DNA of 38,382 nucleotides from an uncultured Clostridia bacterium (GCA_944386745.1 CALXCG010000010.1:1-38382), one strand, 5' to 3'; counted from the stretch's first letter, positions 7,815 through 15,801 are shown. The notes: a model not told the origin generated them from the sequence alone. A program made the numbers and translations.

Positions 7815-9386
7815 ATGGAATTATTAAAGAACAAGCAAAAAATAAGAAATATTGTTGTAATTATAATAATTGCAATGATGTGTGGAATTATCTTTTTTTA
7901 TCAAACTAAAAAAGTTGGATTTCACGAAGACGAAGGTTATACTTTATCATCTTCTGTAAATCCTACCAATGGATTAATGGTAGCATATGATGAAAGTGGA
8001 AATACTGATGGTCCAGTATGGAAAACACGTGAATTTGTAAAAGATTACGTGACACTTGCTCCTGAAAATATTTTTAATTTTTGGGCTCTTTATCATAATC
8101 AGGCAGGAGATAATCATCCACCATTTTTCTACACTTTAGTACATTTTTCAACATTATTCTTTGGTGGGGAATTTTCAAAATATTCTGTATTTATTGTAAA
8201 TATTATTGCTTTTGCACTAAGTTGTTTAGTATTAAGACAAATATTAAAAATCTTAGATAAAGACCATCTTTCAATTCCTACATTGATTTTCTACGGCTTA
8301 TCTATGGGCGCAATGTCAATGGTAATTTTCCAAAGAATGTATATGTTATTGACATTCTTTATAATGCTTTATTTTTATTACACTCTTAAACTGTATTTGA
8401 ATGACTTTAAACTCACAAAAGGGCTTGTAATAAAACTGGGTATTACTACTGTTTTAGGATTTTTAACACAATACTTTTTTGCAATTTATGCATTTTTCAT
8501 TGCTATTCTTATGGTTATTCAAATGATTAGACGTAAAAAATATAGTGATATTAGAAATTATCTATGTTCACATCTTTTGTATGCTGTAATTGGTATTATT
8601 TTATTTGTACCTTGTATATATCATTTATTCTTTACAGATAGAGGTTTGAAAAACTTAGGTAATAGTGGATATTTAGATCATTTGATAACATATGTAAAAC
8701 ATCTAGCATATGCATTTACTATAAATGATAATATGATTTTAATAAGTATTGTTTTAGTATTATTCTTTGCAGGAATTCTTTATCTATTTAAAAAATCTGA
8801 TAAGAAGTTTGTAGTTTTATTAACTGTTCTTCCAAGTGTTTTTTACTTTTTTATTGCAGTTAAATTAACTTCTTTCCAAGAACTTAGATATATTATGCCT
8901 GTAATACCTTTTGTAGCACTTACTTTTATGCTTATTTTGGACAAGTTGTTACAATTCAAGTATAAAAATGCGGTAATAATAGCTATTGCTGTAATTTTAT
9001 CAATTAATGGTATAATTTTCTCTAAACCAAAATTTTTGTATGAGGATTATGCTAAATGTTTAGAAATAGCTGAGGAAAATAGTGATAAATCTTTTGTGTA
9101 TGTTTATGATAATTTCTTTAATCATATGCAAAGTTTGCCTGAGATGATGATTTATGCAAAGACTTTAATAGTTAATGTAAATAATAATGATATGCAATAT
9201 TTGATTAATAACGATACTTTAAATAGTGAAGATTCATATATTTTATGTATTAAATGTTATATGGATAATGAATCAATTTTAAATGAAATTAGAAATACTA
9301 CTGATTTTAAAAATATTACTCAAATTTATGAGGGTATTAATTCTTCTGAAACAATTGGTAATAACTTATATTTAGTTTCTAAATAA
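7815..9386 (+). CDS. GT39/ArnT-like membrane glycosyltransferase
   Basis: This 523-residue protein has an N-terminal membrane segment, then an outside loop with HEDEGYTLSS (residues 37-46), NHPPFFY (100-106), and about ten further membrane segments. Acidic residues in the first loop and the HPPFFY motif are typical of dolichol/undecaprenyl-phosphate sugar-dependent glycosyltransferases of the GT-C fold (PMT/ArnT, PMT_2). The acceptor is unknown. The ATG at 7815 is chosen for AAGGAG ten bases upstream; the frame is open further up to 7764 but lacks a ribosome site. The gene stands alone and ends at a hairpin shared with the convergent acetyltransferase gene. Confidence 0.75.
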   Translation: MELLKNKQKIRNIVVIIIIAMMCGIIFFYQTKKVGFHEDEGYTLSSSVNPTNGLMVAYDESGNTDGPVWKTREFVKDYVTLAPENIFNFWALYHNQAGDNHPPFFYTLVHFSTLFFGGEFSKYSVFIVNIIAFALSCLVLRQILKILDKDHLSIPTLIFYGLSMGAMSMVIFQRMYMLLTFFIMLYFYYTLKLYLNDFKLTKGLVIKLGITTVLGFLTQYFFAIYAFFIAILMVIQMIRRKKYSDIRNYLCSHLLYAVIGIILFVPCIYHLFFTDRGLKNLGNSGYLDHLITYVKHLAYAFTINDNMILISIVLVLFFAGILYLFKKSDKKFVVLLTVLPSVFYFFIAVKLTSFQELRYIMPVIPFVALTFMLILDKLLQFKYKNAVIIAIAVILSINGIIFSKPKFLYEDYAKCLEIAEENSDKSFVYVYDNFFNHMQSLPEMMIYAKTLIVNVNNNDMQYLINNDTLNSEDSYILCIKCYMDNESILNEIRNTTDFKNITQIYEGINSSETIGNNLYLVSK

Positions 9387-9429
9387 ATGTAATCTCAAAA
9401 TTTGATAAAAATAATTTTGATTATGTATT

Positions 9430-9463
9430 AAAAAACTATATAATATCAATTATATAGTTTTTT
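9430..9463. terminator. Bidirectional terminator
   Basis: A 14-bp stem with a six-base loop has runs of A on the left and T on the right. It lies between convergent genes and can serve both. Confidence 0.85.
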
Positions 9464-9475
9464 TATTGTACTAAA

Positions 9476-9904
9476 TTATTTTTCCACTCCATGACATATT
9501 CCTTTTCTCCGTGTAGCTTCATCAATTTGTATTTTTATATTTTTAAATCCCATTGCAACATAGAAAAGTGTTGCATCTATATTTTTTTCATAAACATGTA
9601 AACTTAACTGAGAATATCTCTCTTTTAAATAGTTTATTAATCTTCTTCCAATTCCTTTTCTTAAGCAATCATTTTTTACAAATAAAGCTCCTATATATCC
9701 ATTTTCTAAAAGACTTATGAATCCTTTTATCTCTCCATCTTCAGTATATACATATGTTTCTGAATTTTGTAAATATTCATTTTTTACTTTATTGAAATTT
9801 TCAAGCCAATAGTCTTTTTCAATAAATGGATGTGCTTTGAAATTCCCTTTCGTCCACAAAGTCATAACTTTTACTGTATCTTCTTCCCTAAATTTTCTTA
9901 TCAT
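9476..9904 (-). CDS. GNAT-family N-acetyltransferase (YjaB-like)
   Basis: This 142-residue single GNAT domain carries the acetyl-CoA loop LRKGIG at 81-86 (the R/Q-x-x-G-x-G/A motif) and the usual C-terminal YVAMGFK strand at 116-122. The pattern with HPFIEKDYW near residue 25-33 resembles YjaB-type acetyltransferases, whose substrates are poorly known. The ATG at 9904 is used because AAAGGAGG lies five bases upstream. A start at 9934 would overlap the preceding gene and lacks a site. It is downstream of, and probably cotranscribed with, the small gene at 9921-10256. Confidence 0.85.
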   Translation of the reverse strand: MIRKFREEDTVKVMTLWTKGNFKAHPFIEKDYWLENFNKVKNEYLQNSETYVYTEDGEIKGFISLLENGYIGALFVKNDCLRKGIGRRLINYLKERYSQLSLHVYEKNIDATLFYVAMGFKNIKIQIDEATRRKGICHGVEK

Positions 9905-9920
9905 ATGTACCTCCTTTTGA

Positions 9921-10256
9921 TTACATGTTATCAATAAATTCTTGTATTGATATAGCCTCTTTTTGCAATTGTTTAAGATTATTTGTTTGTTCTATTTGTT
10001 GTAACATGAATTGAGAATAACATTCCAACAATTCTCTTAATTCTTCATTTTTCCAGTTTTCTAATGGTACTTTTTTATTATTTTTTAAATTTTTGTTTAT
10101 TTTAATTTGTTTAATTTGCTCTTTAGATTCTTTTTCCCTTTTCTTCATTTTTTCTAATTCTAAATTTGACAATTCTTTTACTGAACCGTAATCTCCATGG
10201 CTTACACATGCAATCATATTTTTTAATATCTCAATATATTTCTCATTTTTTATCAT
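9921..10256 (-). CDS. Hypothetical helical protein
   Basis: I do not recognise this 111-residue protein. It is rich in Lys and Glu, with a highly charged central stretch (about 35-65) and long predicted helices, and has no membrane segment. The ATG at 10256 has AAAGGA nine bases upstream; an in-frame TTG at 10265 is too close to that site. It stops 17 bases before the acetyltransferase start, so the two form an operon. Confidence 0.6.
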   Translation of the reverse strand: MIKNEKYIEILKNMIACVSHGDYGSVKELSNLELEKMKKREKESKEQIKQIKINKNLKNNKKVPLENWKNEELRELLECYSQFMLQQIEQTNNLKQLQKEAISIQEFIDNM

Positions 10257-10445
10257 ACATTTCAATCCTTTTTATTTTATAATACCTAATATGTTGTTTA
10301 TTGTCGTGAGTGATACACTTAATATTACCATAGAGATATTAAATTTTCAAGCATTTTTCTATTTAAAATGCCATTATATTTCATATTCTTTAAAAAATAT
10401 TACATGAAATATGATTTTTTTACATTTATAAAATATAATTTTTAG

Positions 10446-10493
10446 AAAAAATAAAAGCAGATAAATTTTAAATGTTATCCACTTTTATTTACT
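10446..10493 (-). terminator. Terminator of the aminopeptidase gene
   Basis: Arms of about 16 bases with two mismatches surround a ten-base loop. The minus-strand end is TTTTATTTTTT. It lies 16 bases past the stop codon. Confidence 0.7.
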
Positions 10494-10508
10494 CAAAAAG
10501 TAACTTTA

Positions 10509-11906
10509 TTATTCTTTCCAGAATGCTTCATATGTTTTATATGCTGAATAAATATCATATTTGCTTGTCACTTCATATGGTGCATGCATTGATAATACTG
10601 GAACTCCGCAATCAATAACATCTGTTCCTTTATTAGCTAGGATATATGCTATTGTGCCTCCTCCTCCAACATCAACTTTTCCAAGTTCAGTTAATTGATA
10701 TTTAATTTCATTTTTATCTAATACATTTCTAACCCATGCAACATATTCGGCATTTGCATCAGAAGCTCCTGATTTTCCTCTTGCTCCTGTATATTTTACT
10801 ATTGCTATTCCTTTTCCTATGAATCCCGCATTTGTTTTATCTGATACAGAAGCATATATTGGGTCAAATCCTGCATCAACGTCAGATGATAGCATTTTTG
10901 AGAAGCAAAATACTTTATCTAATAGGTTTGGTCTGTTTATACCTAATTTATTTAGCATTTCAGAAACAAAGAAATCAAACATATGTGATTCCATTCCTGT
11001 GTTTCCAATACTTCCTATTTCTTCTTTATCTGATAATATACATACTGCTGTATTTTTTACATTTTTTAAATTCATCATAGCTGCAAGTGATGTATATGCA
11101 CATACTTTATCATCTTGACCATATGCTGCAACCATGCTTTCATCTAAACCAAGGCTTCTTGCTTTAAATGCTGGCACTAATTCAATTTCAGCACTATTTA
11201 AATCTGCTTCAGTAATCCCATATTTTTTGTTTAATAAATCTAAAATATTTAGTTTTACTTTTTCTGTTATTTTTTCGTCTTTATATGGAATACTTCCTAT
11301 TAATAGGTTTAAATCTTCTCCATTAATTCCGTTTTTTAGTTTCTTTTCCATTTGTTCTTGTGCTAAGTGTGGTAAAAGGTCTGTTATTGTAAAGATTGGA
11401 TCTTTTTCATCTTCTCCTATGTTTAGTTCGATTTTTTCTCCGTTTTTCTTTACTATAACTCCATGTATGCTAAGCGGAATTGTTGTCCATTGATATTTTT
11501 TTATTCCCCCATAATAGTGTGTTTTGAAGTATGCAAGTCCTGTGTCTTCATATAATGGGTTTGGTTTTAGGTCTAATCTTGGTGAATCTACATGTGAACC
11601 TATAATGTGCATTCCGTTTTCTATGCTTTCTTCTCCTATTATTGCTAAGTACATACTTTTTTCTCTATTTACAAAATAAATTTTGTCCCCTGGTTTTAGT
11701 GTTTCAAATTCCATTATATCTTTGTATCCATTTTTATCTGCTAATTCTCTTGCTTTTTTTATAAATTCTCTTTCTGTTTTTGCTTGATTTAGGAATTCCA
11801 TATATTTTTCTGATATATTAAATATTTCTTTTCTTTCTGCTTCATCTGCTTCTTCCCAACCGTCTTTTTTTACATTAAATAATTTCTTTTTTAATTCTTC
11901 TCCCAT
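10509..11906 (-). CDS. M18-family metalloaminopeptidase
   Basis: This 465-residue cytoplasmic two-zinc aminopeptidase of family M18 removes N-terminal residues, often acidic ones. The zinc ligands fit the family: H105 and D107 in IIGSHVDSPR, the bridging Asp near 265-266 (GQDDK), E295/E296 in SDKEEIGS, Asp in SSDVDAGFDP (342-348) and H441 in SMHAPYEV. Length is full. GGAGG stands seven bases before the ATG. Its promoter is probably the minus-strand TTGACA at 12017-12022, which shares a palindrome with the divergent small-RNA promoter. Confidence 0.92.
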   Translation of the reverse strand: MGEELKKKLFNVKKDGWEEADEAERKEIFNISEKYMEFLNQAKTEREFIKKARELADKNGYKDIMEFETLKPGDKIYFVNREKSMYLAIIGEESIENGMHIIGSHVDSPRLDLKPNPLYEDTGLAYFKTHYYGGIKKYQWTTIPLSIHGVIVKKNGEKIELNIGEDEKDPIFTITDLLPHLAQEQMEKKLKNGINGEDLNLLIGSIPYKDEKITEKVKLNILDLLNKKYGITEADLNSAEIELVPAFKARSLGLDESMVAAYGQDDKVCAYTSLAAMMNLKNVKNTAVCILSDKEEIGSIGNTGMESHMFDFFVSEMLNKLGINRPNLLDKVFCFSKMLSSDVDAGFDPIYASVSDKTNAGFIGKGIAIVKYTGARGKSGASDANAEYVAWVRNVLDKNEIKYQLTELGKVDVGGGGTIAYILANKGTDVIDCGVPVLSMHAPYEVTSKYDIYSAYKTYEAFWKE

Positions 11907-12010
11907 ATTTTATCCTCCTTCTTATTTCTTTATTGTGTTTTCTTTCGTTCACAAGTATATCACTTCTTTTTTATTTTTTCTAGTTTTTTTATAATTTATT
12001 CGTATTTTTA

Positions 12011-12039
12011 TTGACTTGTCAAGTTTTTTTTGCTAAAAT
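12011..12039 (+). promoter_or_regulatory. Promoter of candidate small RNA; shared -35 palindrome
   Basis: TTGACT (12011-12016) and TAAAAT (12034-12039) are 17 bases apart. The -35 box lies in TTGACTTGTCAA, whose other half is a minus-strand TTGACA that could serve the aminopeptidase gene. Confidence 0.55.
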
Positions 12040-12044
12040 CAACT

Positions 12045-12124
12045 CAATAAATCATATATTTATATGTTTATTTTTTGTTTATTGAACTAGATTTCTCCTT
12101 AAGCAAGTAATCTAGTTCTTTTTT
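12045..12124 (+). ncRNA. Candidate small RNA of about 80 nt
   Basis: After the promoter at 12011-12039 no open frame follows. There is a hairpin (12046-12072) and then a 10-bp terminator stem (12084-12093 with 12109-12118) with six T. The terminator loop contains TTCTCCTTAAG, complementary to a ribosome binding site. No + strand gene precedes this terminator, so it should belong to a short transcript. Expression is not proven. Confidence 0.45.
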
Positions 12125-12167
12125 GTTACTTATTAGTTGTTTATGATGTTATTTGCGTCTTTTATTC

Positions 12168-12305
12168 CTAAGATATATATTTTTTAATTAGATTGGGATT
12201 TTGTTTTATTATTTCTAATTCTTCGTGCGAAAATAAATTTTTGTTTTCTTCTATTCTTTTTTCTAAAAACTCTTTTAATAAATCTTTCTTTTTTGAAGCT
12301 TTCAT
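12168..12305 (-). CDS. Small helical protein, 45 aa
   Basis: This short frame starts MKASKKKDLLKEFL and contains LFSHEELEIIKQNPNLIKK near its end. The phrase HEELEIIKQN..LIKK resembles small clostridial proteins of unknown role. AGAAGG lies ten bases before the ATG at 12305. Function unknown. Confidence 0.45.
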   Translation of the reverse strand: MKASKKKDLLKEFLEKRIEENKNLFSHEELEIIKQNPNLIKKYIS

Positions 12306-12403
12306 GAATTAAATACCTTCTTTTCTATCTGTTTCTTATTTTTCTTTTTATATTTTATAGAATTTACAGAAATTGTCAAGGATTTTAATCTTGCTTTCGA
12401 CAT

Positions 12404-12751
12404 TTAAATTTCAATATTTAATTCTCTTAATGTTTTTATTCTCAAATTATTCCAATTAGTTTTCATCATATATTCTAAAGATATGTGTGATAAAAAGCCT
12501 TCTTCTTTAGCAATTTTATCCCATTGTTTAACCGTTGGAAACTTTTTAGTATTTAATATTATCTCTTTTATCTTTTGATAAGACTTTTCTTTGTATTCAT
12601 TCATATTACTATTTCTTGGGTATTTTACTTGTTCAATACTTTTATAATATTCGTTTATTTTTATATCAATTTCATCACTTATTTTTCTTGTCTCAATTGA
12701 ATGTAACCCATATTTGATTACAACACTTGGATGATTTGGATATTGCTTTTT
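12404..12751 (-). pseudogene. 5'-truncated gene remnant of unknown function
   Basis: The frame is open from 12751 to the stop at 12404, but the first ATG is at 12604. The upstream part (reading KYGLHSIETRKISDEIDI) looks coding yet has no start codon and no ribosome site. The C-terminal 66 residues include KFPTVKQWDKIAKEEG and are helical; I do not recognise the family. The upstream end runs into the antisense of a repressor fragment at about 12715-12735, which marks a deletion or recombination scar. A short protein from 12604 remains possible, but no clear ribosome site precedes it. Confidence 0.5.
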
Positions 12752-12867
12752 CTAATGGAATTAAAGGTTTGAATGAAGAAAATAGGGAAACTTTAAAAAA
12801 TATTATGAAAGGCTTGTTGTTAAAACAACACTTGGAAGAACAGAATAATACAGATGAAGATAAATGA
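12718..12867 (+). pseudogene. C-terminal remnant of an ImmR/XRE-type repressor
   Basis: The frame begins just after a stop at 12715-12717, without a start codon, and reads DDLDIAFSNGIKGL then ETLKNIMKGLLLKQHLEE. This is the kind of tail seen behind the DNA-binding domain of Cro/CI-type repressors of integrative elements. The DNA-binding part is missing. The stop overlaps the start of the ImmA-like gene by 14 bases, the usual immR-immA arrangement, which supports the identification. Confidence 0.6.
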
Positions 12868-13315
12868 TTTATATGAGATTTTGAATGAAGAGGGTATTTA
12901 TTATATCAATCATAAATTAGTTTCTACTCGTGGTGCTATTGCATGTTTTAAAGGTATTACTGCAATTATTGTTGATGATACTCAAATTGATTGCGAAGCA
13001 TCTGAAATCACTGTTATTATTCAAGAGTTAGGTCATTATTTTTCTGATTCGTATTATAGGGAAAATTCTTCTTTTGATTTGATTGAAAATATGGAATATA
13101 AGGCTGATGTGGTTTCCTGGCTTAAGTTTTTTCCTTATAAGGAAATTAATTTTCTTAGAAAGTCTGGTTTGAAGTCTGCAAGTCACATTGCTTCTTATTT
13201 TAATGTTGAACCTGATTATATGGCTAGGTGTTTGAATTTTTATTACAAGGTTTCTAATGGTTTTTTGGATGATGATTTGTTTTTTTATGGAGATGCTGAT
13301 AAACGTAAAAAATGA
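12854..13315 (+). CDS. ImmA/IrrE-type protein with broken zinc motif
   Basis: This 153-residue protein has the layout of ImmA/IrrE metalloproteases, which cleave the ImmR repressor to derepress an integrative element. The expected HExxH is Q57-E-L-G-H61: the first zinc His is replaced by Gln, while the Glu, the second His and a downstream Glu (E81 in NMEYKADVV) remain. Catalysis is therefore doubtful. Its partner repressor upstream is a fragment. Both facts point to a decaying regulatory module. The ATG at 12854 overlaps the repressor tail and lacks a strong ribosome site, consistent with translational coupling. Confidence 0.75.
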   Translation: MKINDLYEILNEEGIYYINHKLVSTRGAIACFKGITAIIVDDTQIDCEASEITVIIQELGHYFSDSYYRENSSFDLIENMEYKADVVSWLKFFPYKEINFLRKSGLKSASHIASYFNVEPDYMARCLNFYYKVSNGFLDDDLFFYGDADKRKK

Positions 13316-13418
13316 AATTTTAATTAGTTAGTTCTAAATTTAATGAGAATACTAACAGATAAATATCAAAACAGGAACAATTTTTTTCATTTTTATACTG
13401 CGATATAACTAGAAATCG

Positions 13419-13447
13419 TTGAATTTTAACAAAAAATGTGATATACT
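13419..13447 (+). promoter_or_regulatory. Promoter with palindromic site downstream
   Basis: TTGAAT (13419-13424) and TATACT (13442-13447) are 17 bases apart. The palindrome TAGCTA-GT-TAGCTA (13461-13474) and the hairpin CTCC-TTAT-GGAG follow in the leader before the gene at 13554. Confidence 0.55.
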
Positions 13448-13553
13448 ATCAACATAATTTTAGCTAGTTAGCTAATTATATTTTTATAATCTCCTTATGG
13501 AGTGGACATAGATGACGCGTATACAACGAATAAATTTATTTAAGGAGGCAAAT

Positions 13554-13760
13554 ATGAGCAAGAAGTACAATAATTTTATGCACAAGTTTCTGATGTATAT
13601 GGGAATTGTAATGTTATATATTACAATAGTTTATATTGTACCAAACGATTTGGATCGTCCATTTGATACAAATACAATAATTGCTTTTAGCATTGCATAT
13701 ATCCCATTTGCATGGTGGTATTTTAATAATACCTTTAAAAATAACTCGCAAACTGATTAG
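13554..13760 (+). CDS. Small membrane protein, 68 aa
   Basis: It has two hydrophobic segments (about 10-28 and 40-60) separated by a short loop with PNDLDRPFD, and a polar C-terminus. AAGGAGG seven bases upstream fixes the start at 13554; a longer frame from 13512 has no site. It is the first gene of a two-gene unit with 13777-14076. Function unknown. Confidence 0.7.
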   Translation: MSKKYNNFMHKFLMYMGIVMLYITIVYIVPNDLDRPFDTNTIIAFSIAYIPFAWWYFNNTFKNNSQTD

Positions 13761-13776
13761 TTAAGGGGGTTTTATT

Positions 13777-14076
13777 ATGGCTCAACTAAAAAAGGAATTT
13801 TTTGAAGGGCAATTTAAAAATGGAGATTACTCACCATTAATTTGTTTAATTATTCATGAAAAATCTCAAAAAGGTAAATTCTCTTATGAAGAAATTTATA
13901 ACGAGATTGCAGAAAAATTTGTAACATTAAATATGGAAATGCCAATAAGAGCGTTAACTCAATTAAGAGAATGTTTAGATAGCTTTATATCAAATGGATA
14001 TTTAAATGAATGTGTCGGTGTATATTATCCAACCGGAAAGAAAAAATTCATAAAACAGAAAGTTGTTGTTGAGTAA
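13777..14076 (+). CDS. Hypothetical protein, 99 aa
   Basis: AAGGGGG stands seven bases before the ATG. The protein is soluble and mostly helical, with a region (about 25-75) that could form a small winged-helix-like fold (KGKFSYEEIYNEIAEKF...LRECLDSFISNGYL). The family is not recognised. It lies 16 bases downstream of the small membrane protein gene and ends just before a long hairpin. Confidence 0.65.
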   Translation: MAQLKKEFFEGQFKNGDYSPLICLIIHEKSQKGKFSYEEIYNEIAEKFVTLNMEMPIRALTQLRECLDSFISNGYLNECVGVYYPTGKKKFIKQKVVVE

Positions 14077-14082
14077 ATTTTG

Positions 14083-14119
14083 TATCGATAGAGTATGAGA
14101 ACGTCATATTCTATCGATA
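14083..14119 (+). terminator. Long hairpin after the two-gene unit
   Basis: A 15-bp stem with one G-U pair surrounds a GAACG loop, eight bases after the stop. The tail is AT-rich but has no long T run, so termination strength is uncertain. Confidence 0.5.
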
Positions 14120-14147
14120 TATTAATTTGAATGCAGTAATACAAATA

Positions 14148-14249
14148 TTAATTATTTTCTAAATTTTTAATTTTTTCTTTTAGTTCATTTTCTAAATTAG
14201 ATTCTTTAGACATTTCTAATAACGAATAACATGCATTTAATAAAAATTT
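14148..14249 (-). pseudogene. Fragment related to the gene at 29641-29964
   Basis: Thirty-three codons without a start encode KFLLNACYSLLEMSKESNL...KIKNLENN. They match the C-terminus of the cysteine-rich protein encoded at 29641-29964 in 24 of 33 positions. A stop precedes the fragment. It is the tail of a second, deleted copy of that gene. Confidence 0.75.
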
Positions 14250-14318
14250 TTAAAGATAATTGATTGTAGCACTGAAAATATGATGTAATTTCAGCGTAAT
14301 TGGAAAATTATAAGAAAA

Positions 14319-14368
14319 TTAACCTAATCCACTCCATAAGTATTAACTTATGGAGCGAATTGGGTTAA
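14319..14368. promoter_or_regulatory. Inverted repeat, probable AbiEi operator
   Basis: Two 23-base arms (14319-14341 and 14346-14368) match as inverted repeats at 20 positions around a four-base centre, 22 bases before the AbiEi ATG. AbiEi antitoxins are known to repress their own operon by binding inverted repeats of this length. Confidence 0.65.
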
Positions 14369-14390
14369 AATACTTTTGGAGGTAAAAAAT

Positions 14391-14933
14391 ATGTTGTTTA
14401 GCTATAATGAAATAAAAAATAAGTATAAAAGCACTTATCAGATTAGAAAAGCATTAGAAAATAAAGAAATATATAAAATAGAAAAAGGAATATATTCTGA
14501 TGTACTAAATGTACATTATTTAGCAATTATAATGAAGAAATATCCTTATGGAGTATTTACTTCTTATTCTGCTTATTATTATCATAATTTGACAGATGTA
14601 ATTCCTAGTAAAATATATTTAGCTACAGATAGGAACAACAGAATGATATATTCTAATAAAATAAAACAGATTCGTATGAAAAACGAGTTATATAATTTAG
14701 GAAAGACTCAAATTAAATATGAAGAAACATTAATAAATATCTATGATAAGGAAAGAATGCTCATTGACTTGGCTAAAAACAAAAATAAAATAGCTTATGA
14801 TGTATATAAAGAAATAATATCTAATTACAGGAAACTAGTAAATTCATTAGATACACAAAAGATAGAAGAATATTTACAATATTTTGTAAACGGTGATAAG
14901 ATTTTTGAAATAATACAAGATGAGGTGTTTTAA
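14391..14933 (+). CDS. abiEi: AbiEi-type antitoxin
   Basis: This 180-residue protein has an N-terminal winged-helix domain (FSYNEIKNKYKSTYQIRKALENKEIYKIEKGIY, residues 3-35) followed by the AbiEi C-terminal antitoxin domain (YGVFTSYSAYYYHNLTDVIPSKIYLAT, about 53-79). AbiEi proteins neutralise the nucleotidyltransferase toxin AbiEii and repress the operon in a type IV system that gives abortive phage infection. GGAGG eight bases upstream selects the ATG at 14391. The toxin follows at once, overlapping the stop codon. An operator-like inverted repeat lies just upstream. Confidence 0.88.
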   Translation: MLFSYNEIKNKYKSTYQIRKALENKEIYKIEKGIYSDVLNVHYLAIIMKKYPYGVFTSYSAYYYHNLTDVIPSKIYLATDRNNRMIYSNKIKQIRMKNELYNLGKTQIKYEETLINIYDKERMLIDLAKNKNKIAYDVYKEIISNYRKLVNSLDTQKIEEYLQYFVNGDKIFEIIQDEVF

Positions 14934-15754
14934 TTGATATTTATGAATTAGTAAATAAATATGTAGAAGTAGGTTATTCTGAAGATGACGCAATTCCAAA
15001 AGTTGCACAAGATATTGTTTTACTTAAAATTGGAAAAAGTAAATATAGTAAGAACATAACTGTAAAAGGCGGAGTTGTAATGCATAATATATCTAAATAT
15101 ATGCGTCGTGCCACTAGAGATATGGATATTGATTTTATAAAATATTCTTTAGAAGATAAATCAATTCGTAATTTTATAAAGGAATTAAATAATACTGATG
15201 ATGGTGTTAAAATAAAAATTACTGGAAAAATTGAGCCATTACATCATCAAGATTATGATGGTAAAAGAGTGTATATAACACTTACTGATAAGAATCATTA
15301 TTCAATAAGTTCTAAGCTAGATATAGGAGTACATAAATACTTTGATATTAAGCAAGATGAATATTATTTTGATTTTAACATAATTGATGAAAGTGTCAGC
15401 TTACTCATAAATTCGAAAGAACAAATAATTGTTGAAAAATTAAAGTCTTTATTAAAGTTTGGTATTACTTCTACTAGATTTAAAGATATTTTTGATTTTT
15501 ATTATTTAATTAATAATGAAAATTTAAATAAGGACAAGCTATTTAGGTACATAGATATATTGATTTTTCAAGACGAGAATATGCGAGAAAAGTCATTGGA
15601 AGATGTAAATAGGAGATTATCAAGTATTTTAAATAACAGCAGATTTCAATCAAGAATTAATACAGCAACTAACAACTGGTTAGAAATACCAATAAAAGAT
15701 GTTATTAATAGTGTATTAGATTATTTTGATGGATTATTTACAATAAAAAAATAA
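14933..15754 (+). CDS. abiEii: AbiEii-type nucleotidyltransferase toxin, non-standard start
   Basis: The protein is of the AbiEii/AbiGii toxin family, which transfers nucleotides to tRNA acceptor stems. KGG (about residues 46-48) and ATRDMDIDFI supply the GG and D-x-D parts of the nucleotidyltransferase site; the C-terminal domain is typical. The first ATG in frame (15080) comes after the GG motif and would give an inactive protein. Between the upstream stop (14921-14923) and 15080 there is no ATG, GTG or TTG in frame. The best fit is ATT at 14933 (IDIYELVNKYVEVGY...), four bases after GAGGTG and overlapping the antitoxin stop. Either a rare ATT start or a lost start codon is implied. Confidence 0.75.
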   Translation: MDIYELVNKYVEVGYSEDDAIPKVAQDIVLLKIGKSKYSKNITVKGGVVMHNISKYMRRATRDMDIDFIKYSLEDKSIRNFIKELNNTDDGVKIKITGKIEPLHHQDYDGKRVYITLTDKNHYSISSKLDIGVHKYFDIKQDEYYFDFNIIDESVSLLINSKEQIIVEKLKSLLKFGITSTRFKDIFDFYYLINNENLNKDKLFRYIDILIFQDENMREKSLEDVNRRLSSILNNSRFQSRINTATNNWLEIPIKDVINSVLDYFDGLFTIKK

Positions 15755-15795
15755 AAATCCTTGTATCTACTGATATTAGTAAGATATAAGGATTT
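15755..15795 (+). terminator. Terminator of the abiE operon
   Basis: AAATCCTTGTATCT pairs with AGATATAAGGATTT (one mismatch), directly after the toxin stop. The tail has few T. Confidence 0.5.
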
Positions 15796-15801
15796 AACTA
15801 T

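Noticed and set aside
14915-14940. Programmed -1 frameshift joining AbiEi and AbiEii
   Set aside because: The frame relation would fit, but no slippery heptamer of the X-XXY-YYZ form exists there; GAGGTG and ATT explain it more simply.
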